Positions 16,251 to 24,937 of a stretch of DNA of 45,408 nt are shown one piece after another (position 1 is the first letter of the stretch; the number at the start of each line of letters is the position of its first letter). The notes beneath the pieces were generated by a model that did no database searches, was not told where the DNA came from, and saw nothing but the letters and a program-made list of their open reading frames with translations. Both the position numbers and the translations under genes were made by a program. The stretch is from an uncultured Collinsella sp. GTDB lineage: Bacteria; Actinomycetota; Coriobacteriia; Coriobacteriales; Coriobacteriaceae. The DNA lies in contig CATYJC010000003.1 of NCBI GenBank assembly GCA_958407555.1, positions 1-45,408 on the forward strand. Reading direction: 5' to 3'.

Positions 16251-17285
16251 TTAGCGCGCGACGCGGGTGCCACCGTCGGCGGCGTTTGCCACAGCGGCGA
16301 TCTCGTCGGCGGTCACCAGATTGGAATCGCCCTTGATGGTGAGCTTGAGGATCGAGGCCGCAATCGCGTAGTTGACGGCGTCCTGTGGATCAAAGTCGTT
16401 GATGAGGGCGTGGACCAAGCCGGCGTTGAAAGCGTCGCCGGCGGCAACGCCCTCGAGCACGTGCACGTCGTGAGCAGGGGAGAACCAGTGCTCGCCGCTC
16501 TCGGCGTCAAAGAGCATGCCCATCCAGATGGAGCGCTCGACGCAGGAGATGTTGCGGATGACCGAGGCGACCTTCTTACAGCCGTACTCAGCACAGATCT
16601 GACGGGCCATCTCGACGTAGGTGTCGCGCTCCTCGATGCCGTGGGCAAGGGAGCCGGAGACGCAGGTCATACCGAGGCCGGCGGGAGCGTCCTCGTCGTT
16701 GGCGATGCAGATGTCGACGAGCGGCAGAAGCTCCTTCATGGTGGCCTGCGACTTCTCGGGCGACCACATCTTGCCGCGATAGTTCACGTCGCACACGGTG
16801 GTGATGCCCTTGGCGCGGCAGACGGCGAGCGCCTCCTTGCAGGCGGCGGCCATCTCATCGGAGACGGCGGGGGTCACGCCGGAGAAATAGAAGACATCGA
16901 TGTCCTTGAGGATCTCGTCCCAGTCAAAGACGTCGCGCCTGGCCATGTTGATGGCAGAGAACTTGCGGTCGTAGACGCAGCCGTTGCCGCGCTGCGAGGC
17001 GCCGACCTCAAACACATAGGAGCCAAGACGGTCGCCCTGACGCACGACGCGCGTGGTATCGACGCCGTAGGCCTTCAGCGAGCGCAGCGCGCACTCGCCC
17101 AGACGGTTGGCCGGGACAACGGAGACGTAAGCGGTCTTGTCGCCCTGGTAGGCCAGGGAAAGCGCGGTGTTGGCCTCGGCGCCGCCATAGCGAACGTCAA
17201 ACTCGGTTGCCTGCTCAATACGCAGGTGATCTTTGGGCGAGAGCCTCATCATGATCTCGCCGAAGGTAAGAACCGTTTTATCCAT
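16251..17285 (-). CDS. kdgK: 2-dehydro-3-deoxygluconokinase (KDG kinase, PfkB family)
   Basis: This 344-residue PfkB-family sugar kinase phosphorylates KDG to KDPG. It begins TFGEIMMRLSP and has the substrate-binding RYGGAEANTAL (residues ~32-42) and the C-terminal catalytic motif EGVAAGDAFNAGL, with Asp284 as catalytic base (AAGD in place of the commoner GAGD). ATG 17285 follows AAGGAG. It is divergent from the LacI regulator and upstream of eda, so the two enzymes turn KDG from both uronates and hexonates into triose. Cre-like sites and inverted repeats in the divergent region probably control it. Confidence 0.9.
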   Translation of the reverse strand: MDKTVLTFGEIMMRLSPKDHLRIEQATEFDVRYGGAEANTALSLAYQGDKTAYVSVVPANRLGECALRSLKAYGVDTTRVVRQGDRLGSYVFEVGASQRGNGCVYDRKFSAINMARRDVFDWDEILKDIDVFYFSGVTPAVSDEMAAACKEALAVCRAKGITTVCDVNYRGKMWSPEKSQATMKELLPLVDICIANDEDAPAGLGMTCVSGSLAHGIEERDTYVEMARQICAEYGCKKVASVIRNISCVERSIWMGMLFDAESGEHWFSPAHDVHVLEGVAAGDAFNAGLVHALINDFDPQDAVNYAIAASILKLTIKGDSNLVTADEIAAVANAADGGTRVAR

Positions 17286-17329
17286 GGTCGTGCAGCTCCT
17301 TCTTGCTCGTGCGTACACCTTTGATATGG

Positions 17330-17385
17330 CGTTGGCACGGAGGTGCCAAGACGGTAGGGTACATCTTTGCACCACCGTGCCAACG
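17330..17385. promoter_or_regulatory. Triple TTGGCAC inverted-repeat cluster in the kdgK leader
   Basis: TTGGCAC (17332-17338) and its complement (17343-17349) form a tight hairpin. A third copy forms a longer inverted pair, CGTTGGCACGG (17330-17340) with CCGTGCCAACG (17375-17385). It lies upstream of kdgK between the divergent starts. It could be an operator set or a switch between alternative hairpins. Confidence 0.5.
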
Positions 17386-17391
17386 CTTGCC

Positions 17392-17416
17392 GAAATCGGT
17401 TTACGAAATCGGTTTC
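17392..17416. promoter_or_regulatory. Tandem LacI/cre-like operators
   Basis: GAAATCGGTTTA (17392-17403) and GAAATCGGTTTC (17405-17416) fit the GAAANCGNTTTC pattern of LacI-family operators. They lie between kdgK and the LacI gene, with a -10-like TATACT at 17431-17436. Autoregulation and control of kdgK are likely. Confidence 0.6.
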
Positions 17417-17519
17417 GTTTCGAGTTGTAGTATACTCACCTACAGCGTTTTGCAACCGGCATTTTTAAAAAATGCCTAAAATGGCTCAGACTGCTGACAA
17501 TTGGGAAACGGGGTGCGCT

Positions 17520-18542
17520 ATGGCGCAGATGAGGATTAAGGACATTGCCGCCGAGGCGGGCGTGAGTCCGGCCACGGTCTCGCGCTATCTCAACAACCGC
17601 CCCGGGCAGATGACCGAGGAAACCCGTGCTCGCATTGCGGCGGTTATCGAGCGCACCGGCTATCGCCCACGTGCCGCCGCGCGCAATCTGCGCAGCTCAC
17701 GCACCAACCTCATCGGCGTGATCTTGGCCGACATCGCCAACCCGTTCTCCAGCGCCATGCTCGAGGGCCTTTCCGCTAGCGCCGCCGCGCGCGGCTGCTC
17801 GCTTATGACGGCCATTAGCGGCAACGATCCCGCTAAGGAAGCAGAGTCGCTCACCAGACTTATCGATGCCGGCGCGGACGGCCTGGTCGTCAACACCTGT
17901 GGAGGCAACGACGAGGCAATCGCCGCGGCAGCGGGACGTCTGCCTGTTGTGCTGCTCGACCGCGATGTTGCCGACGGCGGAGTCGATCTGGTGACATCTA
18001 ACAACCGTGAGCTGGTCGCCGGGTTGGTAGACGCCTTGGCTGCCGCTGGCAGCGAGCGCCTGTGCCTGCTCACCGAGGCAAGCGACGACAGCCCCGTGCG
18101 TCGTGAGCGCGCCGAGGCCTTTACCGACGAGCTTTCGCGCCGCGGCCTTGCCGGCGAGGTTGTCACCCTGGCCGACGGTGGCGCCACGGGCATCGGCCGC
18201 TTGGACGAGACCATGCGTGACTATGCCGGCAAAAAGCTCGGCCTCATTGCCGTCAACGGCCTGGTCTTCCTGCGTCTGACCGAGGCACTGGCGCAGCTGG
18301 GACCCTCGTTGCCGGCTGGTCTTAAGATCGCGACGTTTGACGATTACCCCTGGAACCACGTGCTCTTTGGCGGTGTGACCACGGCCGCGCAAGACACCCT
18401 TACCATTGCCGAGCGCGTGGTCGAGCGCCTGTCCGAGCGCATCGACGTTGTTACCACCACCGTGGGCGAAGCCGCAAAGCTGGCGCCCAAACGCATCGAG
18501 ATCCCCGGCCACATCGAATACCGCGCCTCGACCTCGCGCTAG
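17520..18542 (+). CDS. LacI-family transcriptional regulator, probable KdgR type
   Basis: This 340-residue regulator has the N-terminal LacI helix-turn-helix and hinge (RIKDIAAEAGVSPATVSRYLNN, then ARNLRSSRTNLIGVILADI) and a periplasmic-binding-protein-like effector domain (residues ~65-335). Divergence from kdgK suggests an effector such as KDG or KDPG, as for KdgR of Bacillus, also a LacI-family protein. The start is uncertain. ATG 17520 was chosen because the helix-turn-helix follows at once; upstream ATG 17472 and downstream 17529 remain possible, and no strong ribosome site is seen. Confidence 0.82.
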   Translation: MAQMRIKDIAAEAGVSPATVSRYLNNRPGQMTEETRARIAAVIERTGYRPRAAARNLRSSRTNLIGVILADIANPFSSAMLEGLSASAAARGCSLMTAISGNDPAKEAESLTRLIDAGADGLVVNTCGGNDEAIAAAAGRLPVVLLDRDVADGGVDLVTSNNRELVAGLVDALAAAGSERLCLLTEASDDSPVRRERAEAFTDELSRRGLAGEVVTLADGGATGIGRLDETMRDYAGKKLGLIAVNGLVFLRLTEALAQLGPSLPAGLKIATFDDYPWNHVLFGGVTTAAQDTLTIAERVVERLSERIDVVTTTVGEAAKLAPKRIEIPGHIEYRASTSR

Positions 18543-18676
18543 CAACTCGTTCGCAACTGCCTGTTCGCACACGTTTTTTGAGCGCTTGATACGCTTTAAC
18601 CCTGCGGAAACATTTTTCTGCGATAGTATCTGCGATATAGACCAGTCGAAACCCGCCCGAAAGAAAGGGGAGCGAC

Positions 18677-20014
18677 ATGAACCAGCAGAACATCGATTAC
18701 GTACTCCGCTCCGTAGAGCAGCGTGACATCCGCTTTGTGCGTCTGTGGTTTGTCGACATTCTCGGCCGCCTCAAGAACTTTGCCATTAGCCCCGAGGACC
18801 TCGAGGTCGCTTTTGAGGAGGGCATCGGCTTTGACGGCTCCGCCATCGAGGGCTTTGCCACGCCCGAGGAAGCCGACATGCTGGCGTTTCCCGATGCTTC
18901 GACCTTCCAGATTTTGCCGTGGCGCCCGAGCCACAACGGCGTCGCCCGCGTGTTCTGCGACGTGTGCACCCCCGATCGCAAGCCGTTTGCCGGCGACCCG
19001 CGCGATGCCCTGCGCCGCATGTTCTATAAGGCCGAGAAGGCCGGTTATCTGCTCAACGTGGGTGCCGAGCTGGAGTATTACTACTTCCCCGACGAGCACA
19101 CCCCCGAGCCGCTCGACAACGTGGGCTACTTCGATCTTTCGGTGAGCGATGCCGCCCGCGACCTGCGCCGCAACACGGTCCTCACGCTCGAGAAGATGTC
19201 CGTGCCCGTGGAGTACACCTTCCACGCCGCCGGCCGCTCGCAGCACGGCATGAGTCTGCGCCACGCCGAGGCCCTGAGCATGTCCGACGCCATCACTACG
19301 GCCAAACTCATCATTAAGCAGCAGGCCTACGAGAACGGTTGCCATGCCTCCTTTATGCCCAAGCCGTTGGCGGGCGAGGACGGCAGCGCCATGTTTTTAC
19401 ATCAGTCGCTGTTCGACCACGACGGCAACAACGTCTTTTGGGGCGAGGACGACGAGAAGTACCACCTCTCCGATATCGCCAAGCACTATATGGCAGGCAT
19501 CCTGGCGCATGCCCGCGAGATTAGCGCCATCACCAACCCCACGGTCAACTCGTACAAGCGCATCACCACGGGTGGCGACTCCGTGCCGCAGTACGCCACG
19601 TGGGGCCTGCGCAACCGCGCGAGCATGGTCCGCATCCCGGTCTACAAGCCTGGCAAGCAGCTGTCCACGCGCATCGAGCTGCGCAGTCCCGATCCCATGG
19701 CCAATCCGTACCTGGTCAACGCCGTCACGCTGGCGGCTGGTCTGGACGGCATCGAGCGCAAGCTGGAACTCCCGCCCGAGGCAACGGCCGAGACGCTCAA
19801 GCTTACCGACCGTCAGATGCTCGAGGCCGGCTACACGCCGCTGCCGCGCTCGCTCAAAGAGGCGCTCGACGTGTTTGAGGACTCGCAGTTTATGAAGGAT
19901 GCCCTCGGCGAGCACATCCACGGCTTCTTCCTCAAAAAGAAGCGCGACGAGTGGCATAAGTTTGAGTCCACGATCACCGAGTGGGAGATCAAGCACTACC
20001 TGGCGAACTCCTAA
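18677..20014 (+). CDS. Glutamine synthetase family protein with altered metal site
   Basis: This 445-residue type I glutamine synthetase homologue has normal length and many landmarks: NPTVNSYKRI (residues 287-296), RNRASMVRIP and RIELRSPDPMANPYL (Glu334), and Glu131/Glu133 in GAELEYYYF. However, three usual metal ligands are changed. The HEVAPGQHE segment reads HAAGRSQHG (Ala184 and Gly191 in place of Glu), and GSGMH reads GSAMF (Phe240 in place of His). Mg/Mn-dependent synthesis of glutamine is therefore doubtful; another ligase activity or a regulatory role is possible. The ribosome site is GAAAGGGGAG. An atypical response regulator follows 50 bases later. Confidence 0.8.
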   Translation: MNQQNIDYVLRSVEQRDIRFVRLWFVDILGRLKNFAISPEDLEVAFEEGIGFDGSAIEGFATPEEADMLAFPDASTFQILPWRPSHNGVARVFCDVCTPDRKPFAGDPRDALRRMFYKAEKAGYLLNVGAELEYYYFPDEHTPEPLDNVGYFDLSVSDAARDLRRNTVLTLEKMSVPVEYTFHAAGRSQHGMSLRHAEALSMSDAITTAKLIIKQQAYENGCHASFMPKPLAGEDGSAMFLHQSLFDHDGNNVFWGEDDEKYHLSDIAKHYMAGILAHAREISAITNPTVNSYKRITTGGDSVPQYATWGLRNRASMVRIPVYKPGKQLSTRIELRSPDPMANPYLVNAVTLAAGLDGIERKLELPPEATAETLKLTDRQMLEAGYTPLPRSLKEALDVFEDSQFMKDALGEHIHGFFLKKKRDEWHKFESTITEWEIKHYLANS

Positions 20015-20064
20015 TCGCGCTGGCTTGTTCCAGTACGATTGAGCTCATTTCCTTGGAGGCCGAT

Positions 20065-20727
20065 ATGTCCGAAAAGAGTGCCCTGTTCATGGCGCGCACG
20101 ACGCGCTTCCACGAGTTTGCCCGCAGCTTGACGACCACCCTGGGTGTCGAGGTGAGCCTGGCCACCCCCGATTCGCCGACTGCGGCGCACGACTTTGACC
20201 TGCTGATCCTCGATTGCGATGGCATCCGCAGCGACCGCATCGATCAGATTGCCAAGTGGCTTGACGATCGCGGCGGCGTCCCCATGTTGGTGATCGTCGA
20301 TGACGAGGCGCTCGGTACCTTGCGCCTGCCGAATCACGCGCATGCCGACTTTGTATGTCCCACGGCGACGCCCAACGAGCTCAAGGCTCGCGCGCAGCGC
20401 CTGATGGGCGAGGAAGAGACCGTCACCGCCGACGATGTGCTCAACATCGATAACCTCGAGATTAACCTGGCTACCTACCAGGTGACGCTCGATAACGAGC
20501 CCATCGACCTGACGCTGATGGAGTACTCGCTGCTGAGCTTTTTGGCGACGCATCCCAACCGTGCCTACAGCCGCGAGGTGTTGCTGCACCGCGTGTGGGG
20601 CTTTGAGTACTGCGGCGGCACGCGCACCGTCGACGTGCACATTCGACGCATCCGCTCCAAGGTGGGCCCGCAGATTGCGGCGCACATCACCACCGTCCGC
20701 GGCGTGGGCTATCTGTTTAAGGACTAG
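20065..20727 (+). CDS. Atypical OmpR-type response regulator
   Basis: This 220-residue protein has a C-terminal OmpR/PhoB winged helix (residues ~125-220: LMEYSLLSFLATHPNRAYSR, RTVDVHIRRIRSKVG, TVRGVGYLF). The N-terminal part has receiver-like size and a possible phospho-acceptor in LLILDCDG (Asp50). It lacks the paired acidic residues near the N-terminus, and the usual KP is replaced by CP (Cys98), so normal phosphorylation is doubtful. No histidine kinase lies nearby. GGAGG precedes ATG 20065. Location after the glutamine synthetase homologue suggests a functional link, but that is inference. Confidence 0.8.
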   Translation: MSEKSALFMARTTRFHEFARSLTTTLGVEVSLATPDSPTAAHDFDLLILDCDGIRSDRIDQIAKWLDDRGGVPMLVIVDDEALGTLRLPNHAHADFVCPTATPNELKARAQRLMGEEETVTADDVLNIDNLEINLATYQVTLDNEPIDLTLMEYSLLSFLATHPNRAYSREVLLHRVWGFEYCGGTRTVDVHIRRIRSKVGPQIAAHITTVRGVGYLFKD

Positions 20728-20728
20728 A

Positions 20729-20768
20729 TTTCCACCGCAAGGGGGACAGACACCTTTGTGGTGGTTTT
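20729..20768. repeat. Intergenic palindromic repeat, family 2 copy 1
   Basis: The element reads CCACCGCAAGGGGGACAG then ACACCTTTGTGGTGG. CCACC/GGTGG ends surround a GGGACAG core. It starts at the stop codon of the response regulator gene. Other copies are at 35205, 36168 and 45169. Confidence 0.8.
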
Positions 20769-20882
20769 GCCGCAGGTACGGGTTCCTTTCGAGTTTGCAG
20801 TAGAACTTAAGCCTTCCTAAAAGATTGCGTTCTCATACACGTACGCCCGCATATTGGGGTACAACTCAACGTGAACAATGAT

Positions 20883-20910
20883 GGCCCGCCACGTGTTTGG
20901 CGGGCCTTTG
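20883..20910 (+). terminator. Hairpin terminator before the HtrA gene
   Basis: GGCCCGCCA (20883-20891) pairs with TGGCGGGCC (20898-20906) and is followed by TTTGG. It ends 26 bases before the HtrA start, so it may terminate the upstream transcript or attenuate htrA. Confidence 0.65.
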
Positions 20911-20935
20911 GTTATTTGACGAAAGGATTGCAGCT

Positions 20936-22396
20936 ATGAGCGAGAACGATTCCCGGCGTCCCCAGGATGCGGGCCACGCCGGCGAGACTCAGCAGCAACC
21001 GCGCGTGCAGGTGGAGTCGACGCCTGCCGACGGCAACATTCCCTACGTGCAGGCATACGACACACAGACCGGCAAGCCGCTGGGCGGCCAGCAGGTCGTG
21101 AACAAGCACACGGTGGTCAAGACCAAAACCAAAAAGCTGCCGATCTTTATTACGGCACTCGCCGGCTGTGCCTGCGGCGCCCTGCTGGTCATTGCGCTCA
21201 TTATGAGCGGCACGCTCGATATCGGCGGCGGCAAGAATGCCGTGACGGCGGGTGCTTCGGGTTCATCGACGCAAAAGATCACCATCGACTCCGAGGACAC
21301 CACGCTGGCCGAGGCCGTCTCTGCCAAGGCCCTGCCCTCTGTCGTTTCCATTACCGCCACTTCGAGCGGCAGCCAAAATGGCTCGCTTTCGCAGTCTGCC
21401 GACGAGTCGGATGGTTCGGGCAGCGTCGGTTCGGGCGTTGTGCTCGATACCGAGGGCCACATCCTCACCAACAACCACGTGGTCGATGGCTATGACCAGT
21501 ACGTGGTTACCATGGACGACGGCACCACCTATGAGGCCGAGTTCGTGGGCAACGACGCCTCGAGCGACCTGGCCGTCATCAAGCTCAAGGATGCTGACGC
21601 CTCCAAGCTCACGCCGATTGAGATCGGTGATTCCTCCAAGCTCAACGTGGGAGAGTGGGTCATGGCCATCGGCTCGCCGTTCGGCAACGAGCAGTCTGTC
21701 TCCACGGGTATTGTGTCGGCGCTGTATCGCTCCACGGCCATGAGCTCTACCAGCGGTAACACCATCTACGCCAACATGATCCAGACCGATGCCGCCATCA
21801 ACCCGGGCAATTCCGGCGGCGCGCTCGTCAACGACAATGGCGAGCTGGTGGGTATCAACTCGCTCATCGAGAGCTACTCGGGCTCCAGCTCTGGCGTGGG
21901 TTTTGCCATTCCGGTTAACTACGCCAAGAACATTGCCGACCAGATTATCGACGGCAAGACGCCGGTGCATCCATACATGGGCGCTACGCTTTCGAGCGTC
22001 AATGCGCTCAACGCCCGCACCAACAAGCTGAGCACCGATAGCGGCGCGTATGTGGCAAGCGTCGTCGAGGACGGTCCTGCCGCCAAGGCTGGCATCCAAG
22101 AGGGCGATGTCATTACTAAGCTGGGCGACGATGAGATTACGAGCGCCGATGGCCTGATCATCGCGCTGCGCAGCCACGAGGTGGGCGAGAAGGTCGAGAT
22201 CACGCTCATGCGCGGCAAGGAAGAGAAGAAGGTCACGGTTGAGTTGGGCTCTGACGAGGAGCTGCAGAGCCAGCAGCAGGACGACAGCGCGACCGACACC
22301 GGCAACGGCGGCATCACCGACGAGCAGTTGCGCCAGTACCTGGAGGAGCTGTTGGGCCAGCAGGGCCAGGGTCAAGGCTACGGCCAGGGTTACTAG
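20936..22396 (+). CDS. HtrA/DegP-like membrane-anchored serine protease with PDZ domain
   Basis: This 486-residue protein has a cytoplasmic N-terminus (~85 residues, Gln/Thr rich), one membrane anchor (LPIFITALAGCACGALLVIA), an extracellular trypsin-like domain and a PDZ domain. The triad is His in TNNHVV, Asp in SSDLAVI and Ser in GNSGGAL. The PDZ spans residues ~355-450 (AAKAGIQEGDVITKL), and the tail is Gln/Gly/Tyr rich. It degrades or refolds damaged exported proteins. GAAAGGAT precedes ATG 20936. It appears to be a single-gene unit bounded by terminators. Confidence 0.92.
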   Translation: MSENDSRRPQDAGHAGETQQQPRVQVESTPADGNIPYVQAYDTQTGKPLGGQQVVNKHTVVKTKTKKLPIFITALAGCACGALLVIALIMSGTLDIGGGKNAVTAGASGSSTQKITIDSEDTTLAEAVSAKALPSVVSITATSSGSQNGSLSQSADESDGSGSVGSGVVLDTEGHILTNNHVVDGYDQYVVTMDDGTTYEAEFVGNDASSDLAVIKLKDADASKLTPIEIGDSSKLNVGEWVMAIGSPFGNEQSVSTGIVSALYRSTAMSSTSGNTIYANMIQTDAAINPGNSGGALVNDNGELVGINSLIESYSGSSSGVGFAIPVNYAKNIADQIIDGKTPVHPYMGATLSSVNALNARTNKLSTDSGAYVASVVEDGPAAKAGIQEGDVITKLGDDEITSADGLIIALRSHEVGEKVEITLMRGKEEKKVTVELGSDEELQSQQQDDSATDTGNGGITDEQLRQYLEELLGQQGQGQGYGQGY

Positions 22397-22422
22397 CGAG
22401 CCGTTTCGCACATATCGAGGCC

Positions 22423-22464
22423 AGAGGGGCTGTCCCATCAACGTGGGACGGCCCCTCTTTTCTT
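22423..22464 (+). terminator. Terminator of the HtrA gene
   Basis: AGAGGGGCTGTCCCA (22423-22437) pairs with 22444-22458 (one G-U) and is followed by TTTCTT. Confidence 0.88.
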
Positions 22465-22500
22465 ATTGATCCGTTGGGGACGGAGGAAAACGGATCATTT
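22465..22500. repeat. Dispersed repeat, family 4 copy 1
   Basis: The 36-base element has GATCCGTTGGGGACGG at its left and CGGATCAT at its right end. An inverted copy with two differences over 32 bases lies at 29234-29269, inside a coding sequence. The remainder of the gap to the ligase gene (22501-22644) shows no gene. Confidence 0.75.
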
Positions 22501-22644
22501 AGAGTTGATAAGAGCATGGTTGGATCGCGCGATCCACCCCGGTCTGGCGGCTGCCGATTCGGTGCGGTTCGAAAGGGCTATTCGGCGTCATGGTGACCGG
22601 TGGTACTCTAGTATCCGTTTGAAATCGAGCGAAGGAGTGCCGCT

Positions 22645-24873
22645 ATGGAGCAATCGAGCCTGTTTGGTGACGGCGTGGACATCGATACCGAAACGCCCGC
22701 GAGCACGGATACCGCTGCACCGGCCGATGCCCGTGCCCAGGCGGCAGCGCGTGCGGCCGAGCTGCGCCACGAGCTCGATTACCACGCCTATCGCTACTAC
22801 ATGCTCGACGCACCCGAGATCACGGACGCCGCTTTCGACAAAATGCTCGTTGAGCTGCAGGAGATCGAGACGACCTACCCCGACCTGGTGACGCCCGACA
22901 GCTATACCCAGCGCGTGGGCGGCTACGTGAGCGAGCAGTTTACGCCGGTCACGCACATGGCGCGCATGTATTCCATGGACGATGCCATGGATCTGGACGA
23001 ACTCGACGCGTGGCTCCAACGCACTGAGGATGCCCTCGGTGCCGGTAGCGTCACCTATACCTGCGAGCTTAAGATCGACGGCCTGGGCGTGGCGCTTACC
23101 TACCAAAACGGCGCCTTTGTGCGCGCCGCCACACGTGGCGATGGCACCACGGGCGAGGACGTGTCGCTCAATGTCCGTACCATCAAGGACGTGCCCATGC
23201 ACCTGTCCGAGCCGGCGCTCGCTCACATGGGTGCCGACCGCGAGCGCACCATCGAGGTGCGCGGCGAGGTCTATATGCCCAAAGGCAGCTTTGTACGTCT
23301 GAATGAAGAGGCCGATGCCGAGGGCCGTGACCCCTTCGCCAACCCGCGCAACGCCGCTGCTGGCAGCCTGCGTCAGAAGGATCCCAAGGTTACGGCGCGG
23401 CGCGATCTGGCCACCTTTATCTATGCCATCGCCGATACCGATCCACTGCACGTCCACAGCCAGCGCGAGTTCCTCGATTGGCTGCGTAGCGCCGGCTTTA
23501 GCGTCAACCCCAACGTGGCTCGCTGTGCCACGCCGGCCGAGGTCCACGAGTTCTGCGCCCAGGCGCTCGAGCATCGCGGTGACCTGGACTACGACATCGA
23601 CGGCGTGGTCGTAAAGGTCGACAGCTTTCAGCAGCAGCTCGACCTGGGCTTTACCGCCCGCGCACCGCGCTGGGCCATTGCCTTTAAGTTTCCGCCCGAG
23701 GAAAAGCAGACCGTCCTGCGCGAGATTCGCATCCAGGTGGGTCGCACCGGTGTGCTCACGCCGGTCGCCGAGTTCGATCCGGTGACGGTTGCCGGCTCCA
23801 CCATCGCGCGCGCCACGCTGCACAACATCGACGAGATCCGTCGCAAAAACGTGCGCGAGGGCGACACTATTATCGTGCACAAGGCGGGCGACGTAATCCC
23901 CGAGGTCGTGGGCCCGGTGCTCGACAAGCGCCCGGCTGATTCGGTCGACTGGCACATGCCCGAGGTCTGCCCCGTGTGCGGCAGCCCCGTGGTTCACGAG
24001 GATGGCGAGGTCGCTTACCGCTGTGTCTCCATCGACTGCCCCGCGCAGCTCAAGGAGCGCCTGCTCCACTGGGTGAGCCGCGGCTGCATGGACGTCGACG
24101 GCCTGGGCGACGAGATCGTCGACAAGATGATCGCCGCCGGCCTGATCCACGATGTCGCAGACTTCTACCAGCTCACGGTCGACGACATCGCCGGCCTGGA
24201 CACGGGCCGCATCTATGCCAGCTCCAACAGCAGGAAGGGCGTTAAGAAGGGCGACCCCATTCCGGTGGGCCTCAAGACGGCCGAAAAGATCATCACCGAG
24301 CTCAACAAGTCCAAGAGCCAGCCGCTCGGTCGCGTGCTGTTTGCCCTGGGCATCCGCCACGTGGGCAAGAGCGTGGGCGAGGTCATCGCCGAGCGATTCC
24401 TGTCGATTGACAAGCTTATCTTGGCGAGCGAAGAGGACATCGCCGAATGCGAGGGCATCGGTCCCAAGATTGCGGCGAGCGTTAAGCAGTTCCTGGCCGT
24501 GCCCGAAAACCTGGCCGTGCTGGAGCGTCTGCGCCAAGCGGGTCTGTCGCTCGAGGTCGACCTGGGCGCCGCACACGCGCAAGCCGCAGCCGATGCCGGC
24601 GTGGCGGGCGAGCTCGCCGACGCACAGCCGCTTGCGGGTCTGACCTTCGTGCTCACCGGCACGCTCGTCAACCGCACGCGCGACGAGGCAGGCGCGGCGC
24701 TCAAGGTACTCGGCGCCAAGGTTTCGGGCAGTGTGTCAAAGAAGACGAGCTATCTGGTCGCCGGCCCCAAAGCGGGCTCCAAGCTTACCAAGGCCGAGCA
24801 GCTGGGTGTGCCCGTGCTGGATGAGGACGCGCTCGAGCAGATCTTGGCTACCGGTGAGGTGCCCCAGGCTTAG
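22645..24873 (+). CDS. ligA: NAD-dependent DNA ligase
   Basis: This 742-residue protein is a complete LigA. It has the N-terminal Ia domain (ELDYHAYRYYMLDAPEITD), the adenylation motif CELKIDGLGVAL with the nucleophilic Lys at residue ~148, the OB fold, a four-Cys zinc finger (CPVCGSP...CVSIDCPAQ), helix-hairpin-helix repeats (ECEGIGPKIAASV) and a C-terminal BRCT domain (LTGTLVNRTRDEAG). It seals nicks during replication and repair in the cytoplasm. GAAGGAG precedes ATG 22645. It appears to be a single-gene unit with its own terminator. Confidence 0.97.
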   Translation: MEQSSLFGDGVDIDTETPASTDTAAPADARAQAAARAAELRHELDYHAYRYYMLDAPEITDAAFDKMLVELQEIETTYPDLVTPDSYTQRVGGYVSEQFTPVTHMARMYSMDDAMDLDELDAWLQRTEDALGAGSVTYTCELKIDGLGVALTYQNGAFVRAATRGDGTTGEDVSLNVRTIKDVPMHLSEPALAHMGADRERTIEVRGEVYMPKGSFVRLNEEADAEGRDPFANPRNAAAGSLRQKDPKVTARRDLATFIYAIADTDPLHVHSQREFLDWLRSAGFSVNPNVARCATPAEVHEFCAQALEHRGDLDYDIDGVVVKVDSFQQQLDLGFTARAPRWAIAFKFPPEEKQTVLREIRIQVGRTGVLTPVAEFDPVTVAGSTIARATLHNIDEIRRKNVREGDTIIVHKAGDVIPEVVGPVLDKRPADSVDWHMPEVCPVCGSPVVHEDGEVAYRCVSIDCPAQLKERLLHWVSRGCMDVDGLGDEIVDKMIAAGLIHDVADFYQLTVDDIAGLDTGRIYASSNSRKGVKKGDPIPVGLKTAEKIITELNKSKSQPLGRVLFALGIRHVGKSVGEVIAERFLSIDKLILASEEDIAECEGIGPKIAASVKQFLAVPENLAVLERLRQAGLSLEVDLGAAHAQAAADAGVAGELADAQPLAGLTFVLTGTLVNRTRDEAGAALKVLGAKVSGSVSKKTSYLVAGPKAGSKLTKAEQLGVPVLDEDALEQILATGEVPQA

Positions 24874-24892
24874 TGCATTGATAGTCTAATTG

Positions 24893-24937
24893 AAGAACCG
24901 TCCGGGAAGCATGATGCCTTCCGGACGGTTCTTATTT
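24893..24937. terminator. Terminator between ligA and the MerR gene
   Basis: AAGAACCGTCCGG (24893-24905) pairs with 24921-24933, and the inner part also pairs (GAAGC/GCCTT region). It serves ligA; the MerR stop codon (24932-24934) lies in its 3' arm, so it may serve both converging genes. Confidence 0.85.

Noticed and set aside
22588..24582. 664-codon minus-strand frame opposite ligA
   Set aside because: It is a shadow of ligA; the forward frame is an unmistakable DNA ligase.
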